DNA from: Chinchilla lanigera
Lineage: Eukaryota > Chordata > Mammalia > Rodentia > Chinchillidae
Assembly: GCF_000276665.1 (NCBI RefSeq)
Contig: NW_004955433.1
Location: 19,373,981-19,437,980 of the forward strand
Direction: 5' to 3'
Length of the DNA stretch: 64,000 bases
The first letter of the stretch is position 1; each line of letters opens with the position of its first letter. The notes below the pieces were generated by a model that was given only the letters and a program-made list of their open reading frames with translations, was not told the origin of the DNA and made no database searches. A program made the position numbers and the translations under genes. This document shows, one piece after another, positions 24,240-36,071 of the stretch.

Positions 24240-24860
24240 CAACTAACAGATCATAATTGTATACATTTGAACTACCATGTGGCATTATGCATTTATGAAC
24301 TTCAATGAGGTGTGACTGAATCAAGCTAATTAACACGGCCACCACCTCATTTACCAAACATTTTTATGAATATTTGACATTTATTGTTATTTGCATATAA
24401 GCAGTACCGTATTGACCATAATCATCCTTCTATAAGTTATTACAAAACTTATTTATAAAAACTTATTTCTCCTATCTGACACTTTCTACTTGTTCAAGGA
24501 TAACTCCCCATTCTCTCCTCCACCACTCCCTGAATTCTGTTTACTCTCATTCTGCTCAGTACTTCTATGAGTTCATTCTTTTAAACTCCCCAGTGTTAGT
24601 GCAGTATTTGTCTTTCTGTGTATGGCTTATGTCACTTAGCCTACATTCTCCAAATTCATCTATCTTGTGTGAATGGTGCATGTATTACATACACATATAT
24701 AAATGTACATGAACACATGCATGCATAATAGCAGATTTACTCCACAAGAACTGAATGATAGCTTGTCCTTGTGACATAGTCTAGAACACTACTGAATGCA
24801 TTCTAAACCTTTAATGTCTATGAGTTGGGTAAATGTTCATTAATCAATTTTGAATTCTCA
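24240..24860 (-). mobile_element. L1 3' UTR remnant, antisense
   Basis: Ordered landmarks of a reversed old L1 3' UTR: gataactccccattctctcc, ctgaattctgtttactctca, tgtatggcttatgtcactta, cattctccaaattcatctat and caagaactgaatgatagctt. Diverged. Confidence 0.65.
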
Positions 24861-24959
24861 AATCCCACAGTCCTTTTATGATTTCAGTATCTGTTTCTCT
24901 CTAGGGTCTCCCTAGCATCATCCTTATAACTAAATCTAATCCACCTGCTTCTTGTACTA

Positions 24960-24969
24960 TGAGAGAGAC

Positions 24970-25010
<41 letters not shown>

Positions 25011-25057
25011 GCAAAAGGAGGAAGGAAGGCAGGGAGAGAGAAGGAGATAGGGAAAGG
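24960..25057. repeat. (GA)n microsatellite
   Basis: A pure GA run followed by impure aggaa/gagag. Explains the Ser/Leu-rich reverse-strand frame at 24901-25143, which is not a gene. Confidence 0.95.
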
Positions 25058-25600
25058 TACTTAATTTTAAAATGTATCGAAAGAAACACATTGCTGTCAC
25101 CCGAACTGCCTAACAGAATGTGAAAATAGGCTCTGTTCTGCACTGAAATCTGGCTTGACAGTCAGCCAGGTGGAGAGTGTCTGAACCCACAAATTTTGTA
25201 AGAATTGTTGCCAGACTTTCATTCCAAACTATAATCAAGGAACTGGAAGTAAAAAATGTTAACTTGTATTTTGGGGCTAGATGGTGCTTCTTACTGAGAA
25301 CAAAACAAAACAAATTTTCTCTTTAGATGTACTACGGTTTTTTTCCTTGAAATCTCATCTGAAATTCAAGTCACAATTACTCTCAATATTATAACAATTT
25401 GAATTACAGAGATCTCACCTTGATATTTTCCTATAAAATACAAAAAGGAACTTGCTCGAAAAGTAAGCTAGTGCATAAAAATTATTAGAGGAAAAAATCA
25501 GAAGTCTCAAAAAAACAATAACTGACTCTGTAAGGATCCAGTTAATAATAAAAAAGAGCAAATAGCAGCCCCGCACCCTAATGACATAAAGAGTACTAAT

Positions 25601-25707
25601 AGGGGCTGGGGATTTAGCTCAGCGGCAAAAGCGCTTGCCTGGCAAGTGCAAGGTCTTGAGTTCGGTTCCTGGTACCGGAGAAAAACCAAAAAAAAAAAAA
25701 AAAAAAA
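25601..25707 (+). mobile_element. ID-type SINE, young
   Basis: Complete copy from ggggctggggatttagctca through the ggtaccggag box to a tail of over 20 A. Perfect 13-bp duplications of aaagagtactaat at 25588-25600 and 25708-25720. Confidence 0.92.
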
Positions 25708-25720
25708 AAAGAGTACTAAT

Positions 25721-28370
25721 GCCAGAAGTATCAATTTTTTTTCTTACATCCATTGAGAAATGTGTATTTCCATAGCAACCCCTGCAAGACAATATTCTGT
25801 ATTGCCCTTCAGAGATCTGGAAAGAAAAATGGGAATGAATTCTCTTAAAACAAACAGCAATTTGTTTTTATGAAGCTTTTTTCCCATATGAAAGACTATG
25901 GCTTGACATCTCTCAAAAGCATCTCCCCCCAACAACCCTGATATGATGTGGAAAGGGAAAAATGGTTCCCTCATGTGTCCTTGCAAAGGCAAATGCTTTG
26001 CTGATTGCATAAGGTGCTTTTATTCCAGTTAATTCTTCACGTGTTGCATGAAGAAATACAGCCAAAATACAACGTGGAACAGCAAGGACCTGTGTGGCCT
26101 GCTTTCTTCTATCTCTTGCATGTGGTTAAATACCTTTACTTTGCTTTCTTAGTGTGATTGTGCTTGGTGTCCCCCATTCTAAGTTTGGATTATATTGAAT
26201 TGTATTCCATTGACTTAGAGCACTGTGCCAGGCTTGTTCTTGATGTGTATGTGGCTGGTTATCTTTTCTATCACTAACATCAGCTCATTCAGAGCACTGT
26301 AATTGTTTCTAATGTGTTTTGTTTCTTTTGACAGCAATGTTTGTCCATGTGGAAAGAAGGGATACCCTGGGTTTGCACCATGTTCTAGAACACTAATGAA
26401 TCCATTCTAAGTGCTTAATACTTAGGAGTGGAGAAAATGAAGACAAGTTCTTCATTCATTTTTATTGAGTTCTAAAACTCATATATAATGTATAGTAATA
26501 TCTCTCTGACTTTCTCTTTAAATTCACCTTTCAAAAGTCTTCAAGTCCTCCTCCATGTTCTAATTATTCAATACCGTGTTACCATAAAGGTCTCAAACTC
26601 CCTGATTTTGTATACCTCAACACAAATTTCTATCTCCCTGGAAGTCACTTGGTATTTCTAAATCAATCTATTAATCATCTACCAAGAGCCAACTCTAACA
26701 TCATCTCTTTCTTCTCACCCTTCATTTAGCTTCCTTCACTTGTGGACTCTATGACCATATTTTCTATGAAGCAGGGCCATTTTGATCATCCTTATCACAA
26801 TATTCCATGCAAAACCTGTTGACATGTTGTCAGGTCATAATTCTACTATTAAAATAATATTAAAATCAGCCTTACTTGTTCTGTGTCTATCTCCATAATT
26901 TGCATGGTTTTAACACTTTGTGCCTTAGAAACCACTTGGAGAATTTTTAAAAATATTTCATTGGTAATTTTGACTTGGTAGTATGTAGAATCTACCACAA
27001 GCTTGAGAAAAGTATACTCTCAAAATTGGTTCTGTAAGTGCAAGGTATTTAAAAAGTTCTCTGCGTATGAGGGCAATTTTTTTCTTAAGAGCCAAACCTC
27101 ATCTTCAGCCTGGCATAGCTACACAAAGCTGTTTGAGACTGAATTGGATAACCTTGCATCCTATAAGCACATACTTATTGTTACAAAAATTTATTGCCTA
27201 TTTTCATATACCTACAGCATGAAAAAATGATTTAATCTATTCATTTTCTCAACTACTGAGGTAGGAACTCTAATGAGCTACTCTTTTACCAGGTCATAAA
27301 GGATTCACTGCTCCCTCTTTATCTCTTCAAAATGACCATTTTCAGCTTTTCTTCTTTCTCCTTGCTTTCTTTATATTCTAATTACAACTACAATGCCACA
27401 ACTACTGAAAAAAATCACTACCCATAATCACTACTACCTGCTTCTTTATCTTTCCATGCAAGATAAATCAATTAAGTCTTTGCTTTTGATATATTATTTC
27501 CTCCAGTTCTTAACTGGAAATTACTACTGTGATCAATTGACAAAATTAAGGCTTTATAGAAAAACATAACCAATTCATGCTATTTGCAGAAGCTAGGTTC
27601 AATAAAGTTTCCAAAATAACTGATGTCATGAATATTGAATCATTTCTTTGAAAAATGCAAGATTAGGTTCATGGAAGCCTCTGGTAACAAAATTTTAATC
27701 AAGTAATCAATGCATAACCTTGTTTTATATAGCTCATCTATTTAAAGACTTTTTTTTCATAGAGTGTTGATTTGTTAATATTGAACTCAAGGCCAGCCAC
27801 TCCATAATTTGGGTATTATTTTGTTTCTTAAAAGTTTACTTGCAATATGTTTTCTTTAAAAATACCTTTCTAAATCAATAAATGTATCTAATCTCTACTT
27901 TGATATTTATATTTTATTCTACTTAATGATTGTCTTCACTTAATTTTGCACAATTCCTGTTTTTGGATTTCTGATGTGTATTTGAGGTTTTCTTATTGGA
28001 ATAAATTACTATCTTGATTAATGTATTTTTTAAACATTTAATGCTCTTTCCCCACGGGAGCATGCCAAGCCTAACTACAAAAATAATTTAGAGTTACATT
28101 GCATATTGCTGTATTGCCCCATTTAAATATTTTAACAAATTTAAGTGCTGATTATAAATGTATGAAAAAATATCTTTGCTGATAGATGGACCATATATTA
28201 TAGCAAACAATCATATTATCATTGTAAAGTTTCATTTTATTCAGTTATCGGTGATGTTGGACAATTTCCATTTGCTCTTTCAATTTGTGAAATATCTTTT
28301 TCTCTCCTGGGGCACATGGAGTGCTCATATTTCTTTTATTTTGCAGATATGTTTCATTCTTTAATTGTCT
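25721..28370. other. Unique AT-rich intergenic DNA
   Basis: No gene or RNA supported. Frames of 75-88 codons (25744-26010, 27003-27230) carry no domain and no conserved-looking composition. Confidence 0.4.
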
Positions 28371-28379
28371 TAAATCAGG

Positions 28380-29110
28380 TGCCCTGAAGTATAATGACAC
28401 ACAAAAAATCTCTACTGACTTTACTGCAGATGAAATTTGACCCCTTCACATAGCTTCTAAGCCCCACCACAATCAAGACATAGAGCAGCATCATGATTTC
28501 CAAATATCCCACGTGCCCCTTTGTGATTGTGTCATAATTTGGTTCCTATAACAAGTATCTGAGATAATCAGCATGTAGAAGGAAGAGTGCTTATTGTTCT
28601 GGCTCATTGTGTTGGAGGTTTCAATGCAGATTTGATTGACCTGTTTGCCTTGGACCTGTGGTGAGGCTGCACACCATGGTGGTGGGGGACCATGGCACTT
28701 TACAACTGCTCACTTCATGAACCAAGCAGCAAAGAAAAAGAGAAAGAGACCAGATTTCCATATCTCTTTTGGGGGCACATCCCCAGTGACCTCATTAAGG
28801 GCTTCTCAGAGTTCTGCCTATCAAAGGTCCCACCAACTCTAATCTTAGCTTGGGAACCAAAGCATCAACATATGGGTATTGAGGGGACATTTAAGACCAC
28901 AACAATAAGACTAATCAATCTTTCTCTATTGTTAGTCCATGTAAACAGTTTCTGTTGATGTACTTTTGCCTTTACAAGTTTAAAGCAATGGAATCACATT
29001 TACAGTCTGCCTTTAGAGTATGTCTTTGAAAATTATCAGGAATTCTTTACTTAATAATTGACTATTGATCACTGAGTAATAGTCCATACATGCTGCACAA
29101 AGCTATAAAA
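28380..29110 (-). mobile_element. Old L1 3' UTR, antisense, interrupted
   Basis: Left part: 'cccaccacaatcaagacata' and 'acgtgcccctttgtgattgt'. Right part: 'gcaatggaatcacatttaca' and 'actattgatcactgagtaat', then 'agtccatacatgctgc'. Together they are the ordered blocks of a reversed old L1 3' UTR, split by the repeat at 28535-28905. Confidence 0.65.
28535..28905 (+). mobile_element. Interspersed repeat family Z, inserted in L1
   Basis: It opens with aacaagtatctgagataatc, then ggacctgtggtgaggctgca, cagtgacctcattaagg, a cccaccaact block and gaggggacatttaagaccac. Same family as 19722-20525 and 58568-58875; probably an LTR of MaLR/ERVL type. The two forward frames here (28636-28958) are incidental. 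Confidence 0.6.
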
Positions 29111-29391
29111 AGTGATCCTAATTTATACTTGTCCTAGTACAATACACAAACGCCTATTCAATATCATAGGACATATAATGTTTTGAGAGAATTGGTATAA
29201 TTTATGTCAAGACCACTAAGCACCAGACACACCTAATCTGGCTCCTCTTTTTTCTTACAGTTTCCTTTAACATCTAGTTTATCTTGGGAGATCAATTTAC
29301 TTGAATTCCCTTGATTCTTTAGCTAATAAATCCCATTGTTTGCACATGGGAAATAGCTCTACTTATTTAGTTAAAATTTTTGATTCAAAAT

Positions 29392-29500
29392 CATACTAAG
29401 ATCCTACATTGCCTGGGCAGGACTGAAGCCTGTGATCCTCCTGGCTGCATTTGCTATGGAACTACAGGCATACAGCACCATAAGTGGCTAAGAGAAGCAC
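29392..29500 (-). repeat. Possible decayed B1 fragment
   Basis: 'gtgatcctcctggctgcatt' and 'ggaactacaggcatacagca' resemble the reversed B1 promoter-proximal half. Very diverged. Confidence 0.3.
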
Positions 29501-29989
29501 TTTTCATAAGCTTGTCTTTGAAATTATACATAGAGAGAGATAAAATTATGTATATGTTATATCAGTGCATATTACTTATGTGAGCTAAGATGTTAGGCAA
29601 TAATTAAAAGATGTACTAAATAAGATATTTTTAGAGAGTTTAGACTTAGAGAGAGGAATAAAAATAGCAGATATGAGATGGTATCTCTGATTCCACAGAG
29701 AAGAAGCATAAGAAAGCAGGCACTCCCTAAAACTGACAAAGCAAGGCTGAGACCCTGAAAATGAATGCTTTTAGATGCCATTCAATATTTACTATATGTT
29801 TAAAATGGACAACAACATACTCTGCTTCTGGGAGGTGGGGAACTTGCAATGTATTTCTGTGGGATAAACATCTTAATTTTAACATGTGAATTTTATGCTT
29901 GCTCTCTTAAGTAGCTTTGAGTTGAACTTTCTCAGAAACTATTTCTCCTCCACTGAATTCTAAAACTTTCAAAGACAGTAAACATTCTC

Positions 29990-29991
<2 letters not shown>

Positions 29992-30030
<39 letters not shown>

Positions 30031-30058
30031 TGTGTGTCTGTGTGTCTGTGTGTCTATG
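29992..30058. repeat. (GT)n microsatellite
   Basis: Long GT run passing into TGTC-type variants. Confidence 0.95.
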
Positions 30059-30553
30059 TATATCCTAGTAAAGGTGATTCATAAGAAATGAAGACCTGAA
30101 TGGAGACCTCTTTATTCAGAAAAATTTATTGAGTGCTTACTGTTTGTCAGGAACTATTTTAGGTAGTAGGTTGTTGAAATAAGAGATTCCACTAGATCAG
30201 CATGTTCCATACTTTGGATACTTGTGTTCCACTAAACTCCTAATGTGATATTTGAAATATAAGAAAGGGGAATTAATCTTTATTTAGTGCTTTCTTACAG
30301 ATAAGAATAAAAGTGTTTATTAAAATATGTACTTAATCTTTAATTCATTTAACTAAAATATTTATTTAAATATAATTTAAATGAACACATGTATTATTAC
30401 TACTTGGTGTTAGACTGTGTCTCCTTTCTCAAATTTATATGATGAAATTCTACTCCTAATATCTCAGAATATGACCATAATTAAGATAGCATAATAACAC
30501 TCTGATGGCCATCAAAAACATATATAACTTGTGCCCTAATAAGAAGAGACAAT

Positions 30554-30772
30554 TTTTTTTTTAATTTTAAAGACAGTAGTGAGGCTGGGGATTTAGCTCA
30601 GCAGTACAGCACCTGCCTGGCAAGCGCAAGGTCATGAGTTCGATTCCCAGTACCAGAAAAAAAAGAAAAGAGAGTAGTAAGTGTAAAACAAACAAAGAAA
30701 TAGAACAGTAGCAGGATACCAGTATCACAAATATAAGCAAATCAAAGCAAGAACATTCAAAGTGATACAGAG
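30554..30772 (-). mobile_element. Retroposon with novel 3' end, antisense
   Basis: It is bounded by perfect 13-bp duplications of aagaagagacaat (30541-30553, 30773-30785) and starts with a T-run, so its A-tail lies on the minus strand. Read in that direction, its 3' end has the order 'gttcttgctttgat', 'tgctactgttctatttcttt', 'ctttaaaatt' plus A-tail. This resembles the 3' ends at 20240-20322 and 18490-18561. An ID SINE was inserted into it later. Confidence 0.65.
30581..30668 (+). mobile_element. ID-type SINE
   Basis: gaggctggggatttagctca through cgattcccagtaccaga to a short A-tail. Flanked by aaagacagtagt (30569-30580) and aaagagagtagt (near 30667-30678). Nested inside the antisense retroposon. 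Confidence 0.85.
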
Positions 30773-30924
30773 AAGAAGAGACAATCTTGACACAGACATA
30801 TATAGAAGGAAGATAATGTGAACTTACAGGGAGAAGAAAGCCATTATAGCAAAAAAGAGATATTTGAAATAAATTCTTCCCTCATAATGATACGGAAGAA
30901 ATATATCCAACCTGCTAGACGTCA

Positions 30925-31545
30925 GATGTGCTGAATTCATGTTCCCTGAAATCTCAGAATGAATTTCAAAGGACAAAGGAGGTTAAGAGTTGGAAAGGTT
31001 TACTGGGCCATGGGAACAGCTCCTGAGAGACAGTAAAGATCCCGAGTAGGTTGCCATGGAGGCCCTTTGTCAGGGGTAATTTATACAGCAAAGTTACAAT
31101 GTGGGTGCAACATGGGTCAAATGATAATCAACCTATAGGATTACAAGTACAGCTGCTTAGCTAATATTGATCCAATAGACAAGGGGGTCACTCAGAAAGG
31201 CAATAAAGCTGACATCATTAACCTTGGCTTGTGTATAACTTCTAAACCGGAAGCATTTGGGGAAGGGATAGGCCAGGTGTTCTGTTCACCCACCCAGATG
31301 TGTGGTGCGTTCTGGATTTAATAGACTGTGTGGTACTAATTACAGTATAGTCTCACGTTCTGCTAATCCCTTAGGGAAGTAAGTTTGACCCCTGTGCCTT
31401 TATCTTGAGGCCTTGCCTTCTTCAAATGTGCCACAAGCCACATTCTGATGTCTTTCGTTTCTACTGATTTCCTTCAGAGCCCAGTGCCTGTCTCACTGTA
31501 TATTAATTTCTATCTAACTTAGCTGCCTATAAAATTAACCTCAAA
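30925..31545 (-). mobile_element. Probable solo ERV LTR inside the MLT1 element
   Basis: This about 0.6-kb block interrupts the MLT1 LTR. Blocks such as gttggaaaggtttactgggc, gagacagtaaagatcccgag, ggaggccctttgtcagggg and gggggtcactcagaaaggca resemble rodent endogenous retroviral LTRs. I infer reverse orientation from the position of the reversed polyadenylation-like tttact. No coding remains. Confidence 0.5.
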
Positions 31546-31689
31546 AGGAAACAACTTCTATAACATCTCAATCATGTACCTTTTCAGTCTGTAAATATAT
31601 TTAGAGAAAATAAATTTCTGTTGCATACAACACCCAATCTGTGTTACTTTGCCAAAACAGTTCTAGCAAACTAATACACTACTGCAACT

Positions 31690-33595
31690 GCAAAGTCATT
31701 TTGGGTTGTGAAATCAAACATTATTATAACAGTAATTATTAACATTAAATGTGAACCTCTTAAAAATTTAAACAGTTCCTTGAAGAACTTTGCAAATTAT
31801 TCTCCCTCTCAGACATTTTTTATAATACACAGCGGGCTTTGGAACACTAAGTGTTCGTGTGTAGTTGAAAGCATGTATCAAGGCCACCATTCCTTTTCCC
31901 AAGCAGCTGCTTTTTCCTCTGACACTGCATCCATTCAGCTCCGTTCATTTGGAAGTGTGTCACGGTTTGCAGCCATTGTGTGAGGGACTGAAACCCCGAT
32001 CTATGCAGCCTTTACAACTGTTACCGTGAAACTCTCCCCAAGGACCCTTCGCACTGCCCCTAGGGTTGCTAGCAGCCAAGAGGCATTGAGCTGAAGCAGG
32101 TATGAAGCCCCTGACTGCGTCCCTCAGTGTGGTTGCTGCCAGCTTGGGCTCTTGCCTGCATACTCCCAAGTGCGGGGTTGAGAAACTGAGTCCCCGTATC
32201 CAATTTGAAAACTTGGCTTGAGGCAATGAGGATAGAATAGAAAGAGGAGTCTGGGTGGTGAAAAATGATACATAGGAAAACAAGGAGAACAGTTGGCTGT
32301 GTGGCAGGCACAGCTAGGATAAAATACGCAATAGGTAAAGGACAGGAGATGAATGGAAAGGAGAAGCAGGAATAAATGGGATTTTAATGAGAATAGCCAG
32401 AGGAAAATAGATACTCTCTACATTGTAAAATTTCTTTTTTCCACAGCCTCTCTTTCACATGCTAATGTCTTGACCTCTGCACTTTTTAAAGTCCATTGGT
32501 GTCCTTCCTTTGTCTTCTCCTTTGCTAACTAGATATGGGTTTGTTCTTAGCTCCTTGGCTGTCACTGTAGCCTTGCTTTTCTCCCCAGCATTCTCTACTA
32601 AGAGTACAACTCTTGACCACAAAGAATAGCAACTATCTCTGGTATGCTCAAATGATATCTAAACATTTTAAATGTACTTCTACAACCATGCAAAACCATG
32701 CTTCATTTACAATGAGTGTGTGATGCTGGATTCACTTCAAAAAAATATGAGATTACATACAGTACCAGCACATCTGTATCTTCAGGGGCCGACTATTAAA
32801 TGTTCTACTACCTAATATTCACTATTGTTTGGTGTGTTTCCAGTCTTATTTAACTTTCATGAAATATATTCCATCAGTAGGGATGGAGTAGTCTTATTCG
32901 TGAATGAATTCCATTGTTTTAGAAAAATATAATGAGAATTGTATAAAAAAGACTCTCTGCTCTTGCACTGACTTACACAGTGATAAAATTATTATTAAAG
33001 TAAGCCTGGGCCATAGACACAGAAGCTACTAGAAATGGATTCTTAGGACTACTTAATTATCCAACATCTTCCCACAAAAGTACACAAAAAGTTGTTTGCT
33101 TGTAAATTCTGCTGGTAGTTTATTTTTCTTACTATATAATTGTGCATTAGAAAGGAGGTGTCCAATAGAAACATAAACAATTTTAATGCATTTATTTAAA
33201 TGTCAGTAAGGGACATATTTATACACTACTATGTAGTAGACTAATTTGCAAGGGTCTAATGGCATATTGTTGAGATGTAGTTTTTTTCCTTTTTATTTAT
33301 TTTATTACTATATTTCTTTCAAGAAAAAAAGTTGCCTTTGTTAGCAGTTAACCAGTATCCACCTTGAGATAGCCACTAAAAATTCTCATGTTTCCTTCAG
33401 TCTCCCTAATGGACCTATATGTGGGTAATACGTTTGCTATTGAGGAATATTTTGTCACACAGATAAAATAAGCTATGTCCTATACCCGCCACAAATGAAT
33501 TCCTTAAGTAACAAAGTTCTACTTTCTGGAGGAAAACCTCCATAGTCTGCTGAAAGACAGACTGAAACTGGGTTTGGAAGAATGTACACACGCAG
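31690..33595. other. Mostly unique DNA; GC-richer patch at 31.9-32.3 kb
   Basis: No gene recognised. The 31940-32330 patch is G+C-rich with overlapping 80-107-codon reverse frames lacking any domain; it could be another old LTR or L1 5' fragment. A short MER5A-like phrase (aggaggtgtccaatagaaac) lies at about 33157. Confidence 0.35.
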
Positions 33596-33610
33596 AAGAA
33601 GCCAGTTCAT

Positions 33611-33700
33611 GGGCCGGGGATGTAGCTCAGTGCCACAAGCACCTGCCTGCCAAGCACAAGGTCCTGAGTTTGATCCCCATGTACCAAAGGAAACTCCAAA
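33611..33700 (+). mobile_element. ID-type SINE, slightly diverged
   Basis: ggccggggatgtagctcagt ... ctgagtttgatccccatgta, with a short A-rich tail. 12-bp duplications of aagccagttcat at 33599-33610 and 33701-33712. Confidence 0.9.
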
Positions 33701-34179
33701 AAGCCAGTTCATTTGTTCAATGACTTTTAGTCATTATATCTAAAAACCCCCAGTTCAGAACACAACCCCTCCCCTGTAAAGAGGTACAGGATTTTAGATG
33801 AGGGGTGACGTCCTTCCGTGTCTGTGCAAAACAACCTGAACATGTCTTACTATCATTCAATCAGCAAACAACTTCCCTCTCTTTTCCTATAAATTTCTCA
33901 CTAGAGACTGATGTAGGAGACAGATCTGAGTGTATAGTTCCTGGTTTCCTTGTCAATTAGCACAATAACTTTTTTTTTCAAACTTAACACCAAATTATTG
34001 ACTTCTATGCTCATTAGGCAATAACATTCCTTCCTATTGGAGAGGTGAGATAGTTGGGGCTAAATGATAAAAGACAGAACTGAGGTTCAAATCCATGCCT
34101 GCTGGCCCCAGACTGAAGTTTTCAGAAATGTAAAAATGTTTCTCATCCTCTCCCTCCCTGCCTATACATTTCCTACATG

Positions 34180-34945
34180 TATCTGAAACATAGTAGTTTG
34201 CACTACATAAAATCCACCATTTTAATGTGCATGATTTAGTGAGGTTTCTTGTATATTCACTGTGTCTAACAAATGTCATCCATGTCTTATTGTAGGACAT
34301 TTCTATCAAACAAAAAAGAATCCTATTACTTCCTAGAAGTCAGAACCAATTCTCCTCTCCTTAAATCCTGACAACCATTAATCTACTTCTAGTCTCTATT
34401 GATTTGCATGTTCACGACATTTTATACAAATGGAATTGACATAGGCGATTAAGGTGTGGCAGAGCTGGCTGGAGAGTATGCCTGACCTGTTAATTATAAG
34501 ATCCTGGACACATGCACAGAACAGTTCCCAAAGCCTTGCACTTGGACTTCTTAGGAGAACTTTAATAGGTTTTTAATAGTGTGACCTAGACCTGACATCA
34601 GCTAGGAGCATGAGATCCCAGCACTATCACTCAGGACCTGAATGTAGAAGTTCTCACAGGTTTCCTTAAGATTTGGAGTGTAGTAGAGGACAGACACCAA
34701 GAAGAACTTGGTGCCCTTCCTTATGAGAGTCCACCCTGATTTCTATTATAAGAAAAACTTATATTTAAGCTTGTGTGCCTGATTTATTTCACTTAACATT
34801 ATGGTCTCAAGGTGTATCCATTTTCCTACAAATGACAAGTTTATCTTACATTGTAGAACAGTGCTAATTCACTGTGTGTAAAAACCACATTTCTTTTGTC
34901 ACCTGTTGATGGATACAGATGCTGCTTCCCAGACTGTATGCAAGC
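34180..34945 (-). mobile_element. Old L1 3' UTR, antisense, interrupted by family Y
   Basis: The left part (34180-34444: 'gacaaccattaatctacttc', 'tctctattgatttgcatgtt', 'atacaaatggaattgacata') and right part (34740-34945: 'gatttatttcacttaacatt', 'atggtctcaaggtgtatcca', 'acctgttgatggatacagat') join as a typical reversed old L1 3' end once the 34445-34735 block is removed. Confidence 0.7.
34445..34735. mobile_element. Dispersed repeat family Y, copy 1
   Basis: Matches 59355-59630 by eye: ctggctggaga/ctggctggaca, gacctgttaattat/gacctgtcaattat and cagttcccaaagcctt/cagttcccaaagtcct. It sits inside an old L1, so it is a younger mobile element, possibly LTR-derived. Coding capacity none. Confidence 0.6.
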
Positions 34946-35288
34946 TACCCACTCCAGGGCAGGTGTAGACAAATGACAGAGTGGAAAAAAAAAAACTTAG
35001 AATAAAGGGACTTAATAGGTATCTATTGAATGTTCCACCCAAAAAGAGAATGCATATTTTTTTCAGCAGCACATATTGAGACTGATCCTTACCCAAGAAA
35101 GGGTGACTACCATCAAAAAAAACAAATTATAACAAGTCCTGGAGAGACTGTAGAGAAAGGAACACTCCTACACTGCTGGTAGAAGGTAAACTAGTACAAT
35201 CACTTTGGAAATCATTTTAGAGATGTCTCAAAAAACTGAAACTAGAAATTCTATTTGACTTATGTTATGGTTTGTGTCTAGTTTTGGG

Positions 35289-35392
35289 GTTTTTTTTTTG
35301 TTTTATTTTGTTTTTTTCCCGGTACTGGGGATCGAACTCATGACCTGTGCTTCCCAGGCAGGAGCTGTGCTACTGAGCTAAACCTCCAGCCT
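35289..35392 (-). mobile_element. ID-type SINE, antisense
   Basis: T-run, then ggtactggggatcgaactca, cagcctgagg-type ending in reverse. Somewhat diverged. Flanking duplication not resolved. Confidence 0.85.
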
Positions 35393-35722
35393 CACCCACT
35401 TAGTTTGAATATAAGATAGCTATATTTGCTTTTTTTAGGTTTCTGTTGCATGGGATATTGTTTTTATTCTTTGATTTTTAGCCTATGACTCTCCTTTTGG
35501 TTTTAATGTATTTCTCATATGCAGCATAGTATGGGATTTTGTTTCCTGATCCATTTTTCAGTCAGTATCTATTGATTAGGCAAAAGGAACAATTAACATT
35601 GAGAGATATTACTGACAAGTATTCACTTATTCCTGCCATTTTCTTATATTCCCACTGCTGATTTCCTATCTTTCCCTTCTACTTCACTGCTACCCTTAAC
35701 TGGTCTAGTCATTCTAGTAGAC

Positions 35723-35914
35723 CAGTGAAGGCAAACCTTTTAGAGACAAATGCCCAAACAGTGACCCCAAACCCACTTATTTACTGCACAGTGTCAGCAC
35801 TACAATTAGACCTGAATACTAAAGGTTTTAGTTTAGAAAAAAACCTCATACATTAACATCTTTTGTTTTAAAAGAAAAACAAATAACACACTTTCCATAG
35901 GCTCACCACCATTG
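35723..35914 (+). mobile_element. hAT-type MITE (non-autonomous DNA transposon)
   Basis: A 192-bp block with short imperfect terminal inverted repeats (cagtgaaggcaaacc left, ggctcaccaccattg right) and a degenerate 8-bp target duplication (tagtagac / tattagat), the duplication length expected for hAT transposons. The inside ('aaacccacttatttactgca', 'cctgaatactaaaggtttta', 'gtttagaaaaaaacctc') looks to me like non-autonomous hAT elements known from bats and some other mammals. No transposase. Confidence 0.65.
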
Positions 35915-36034
35915 TATTAGATCTTTTGTTATTGTTTGCTTCATTTTTTCTTTCTAGGTTATCCCTGGGAATTTTTTGGAGTGCTTGTTCATTGGTCATA
36001 AATTTCTTTAGCTGTTCTTTATCAAAAAAGTGTC

Positions 36035-36071
36035 GCTCCAGTGGAGCAATCGGTTAGCGGGCAGTACTTAC
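36035..36071 (+). pseudogene. Retroposed 5' half of tRNA-Ile(UAU)
   Basis: These 37 bases match the 5' half of eukaryotic tRNA-Ile(UAU): the acceptor 5' strand gctccag, the complete D arm (gcaatcggttagc) and the anticodon 5' strand with the start of the loop (gtacttac). There are only a few substitutions from the consensus as I know it. It stops in the anticodon loop. It is flanked by 14-base duplications atcaaaaaagtgtc (36021-36034) and atcaggaaagtgtc (36072-36085), differing at two positions. It has no A-tail. The 3' half, T arm and B box are missing, so it is neither a tRNA gene nor a SINE. Confidence 0.75.

Larger units (their letters stand above)
30405..31685 (+). mobile_element. MLT1-type LTR carrying three later insertions
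   Basis: Left piece (30405-30553: 'aatatctcagaatatgacca', 'gccctaataagaagagacaa'), middle piece (30773 to about 30925: 'gacaatcttgacacagacat', 'gccattatagc') and right piece (about 31545-31685: 'agagaaaataaatttctgtt', 'agttctagcaaactaataca') are consecutive parts of one MLT1-type LTR in sense orientation. Later retroposons at 30554-30772 (itself holding an ID SINE) and about 30925-31545 explain the gaps. Confidence 0.65.

Noticed and set aside
24960..25143. Ser/Leu-rich 80-codon reverse frame resembling a signal-like peptide
   Set aside because: Produced by the GA microsatellite read in reverse.
25601..25680. tRNA gene
   Set aside because: The A and B boxes belong to an ID SINE; the body does not fold as a full cloverleaf and has an A-tail with target duplications. 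The same holds for the other ID copies.
28636..28958. Two overlapping forward frames of 68 and 88 codons
   Set aside because: Both lie inside the family Z repeat.
35055..35092. Possible U6 snRNA fragment (cagcagcacatattgagact)
   Set aside because: Only about 25 bases resemble U6, with several mismatches and no direct repeats around it.
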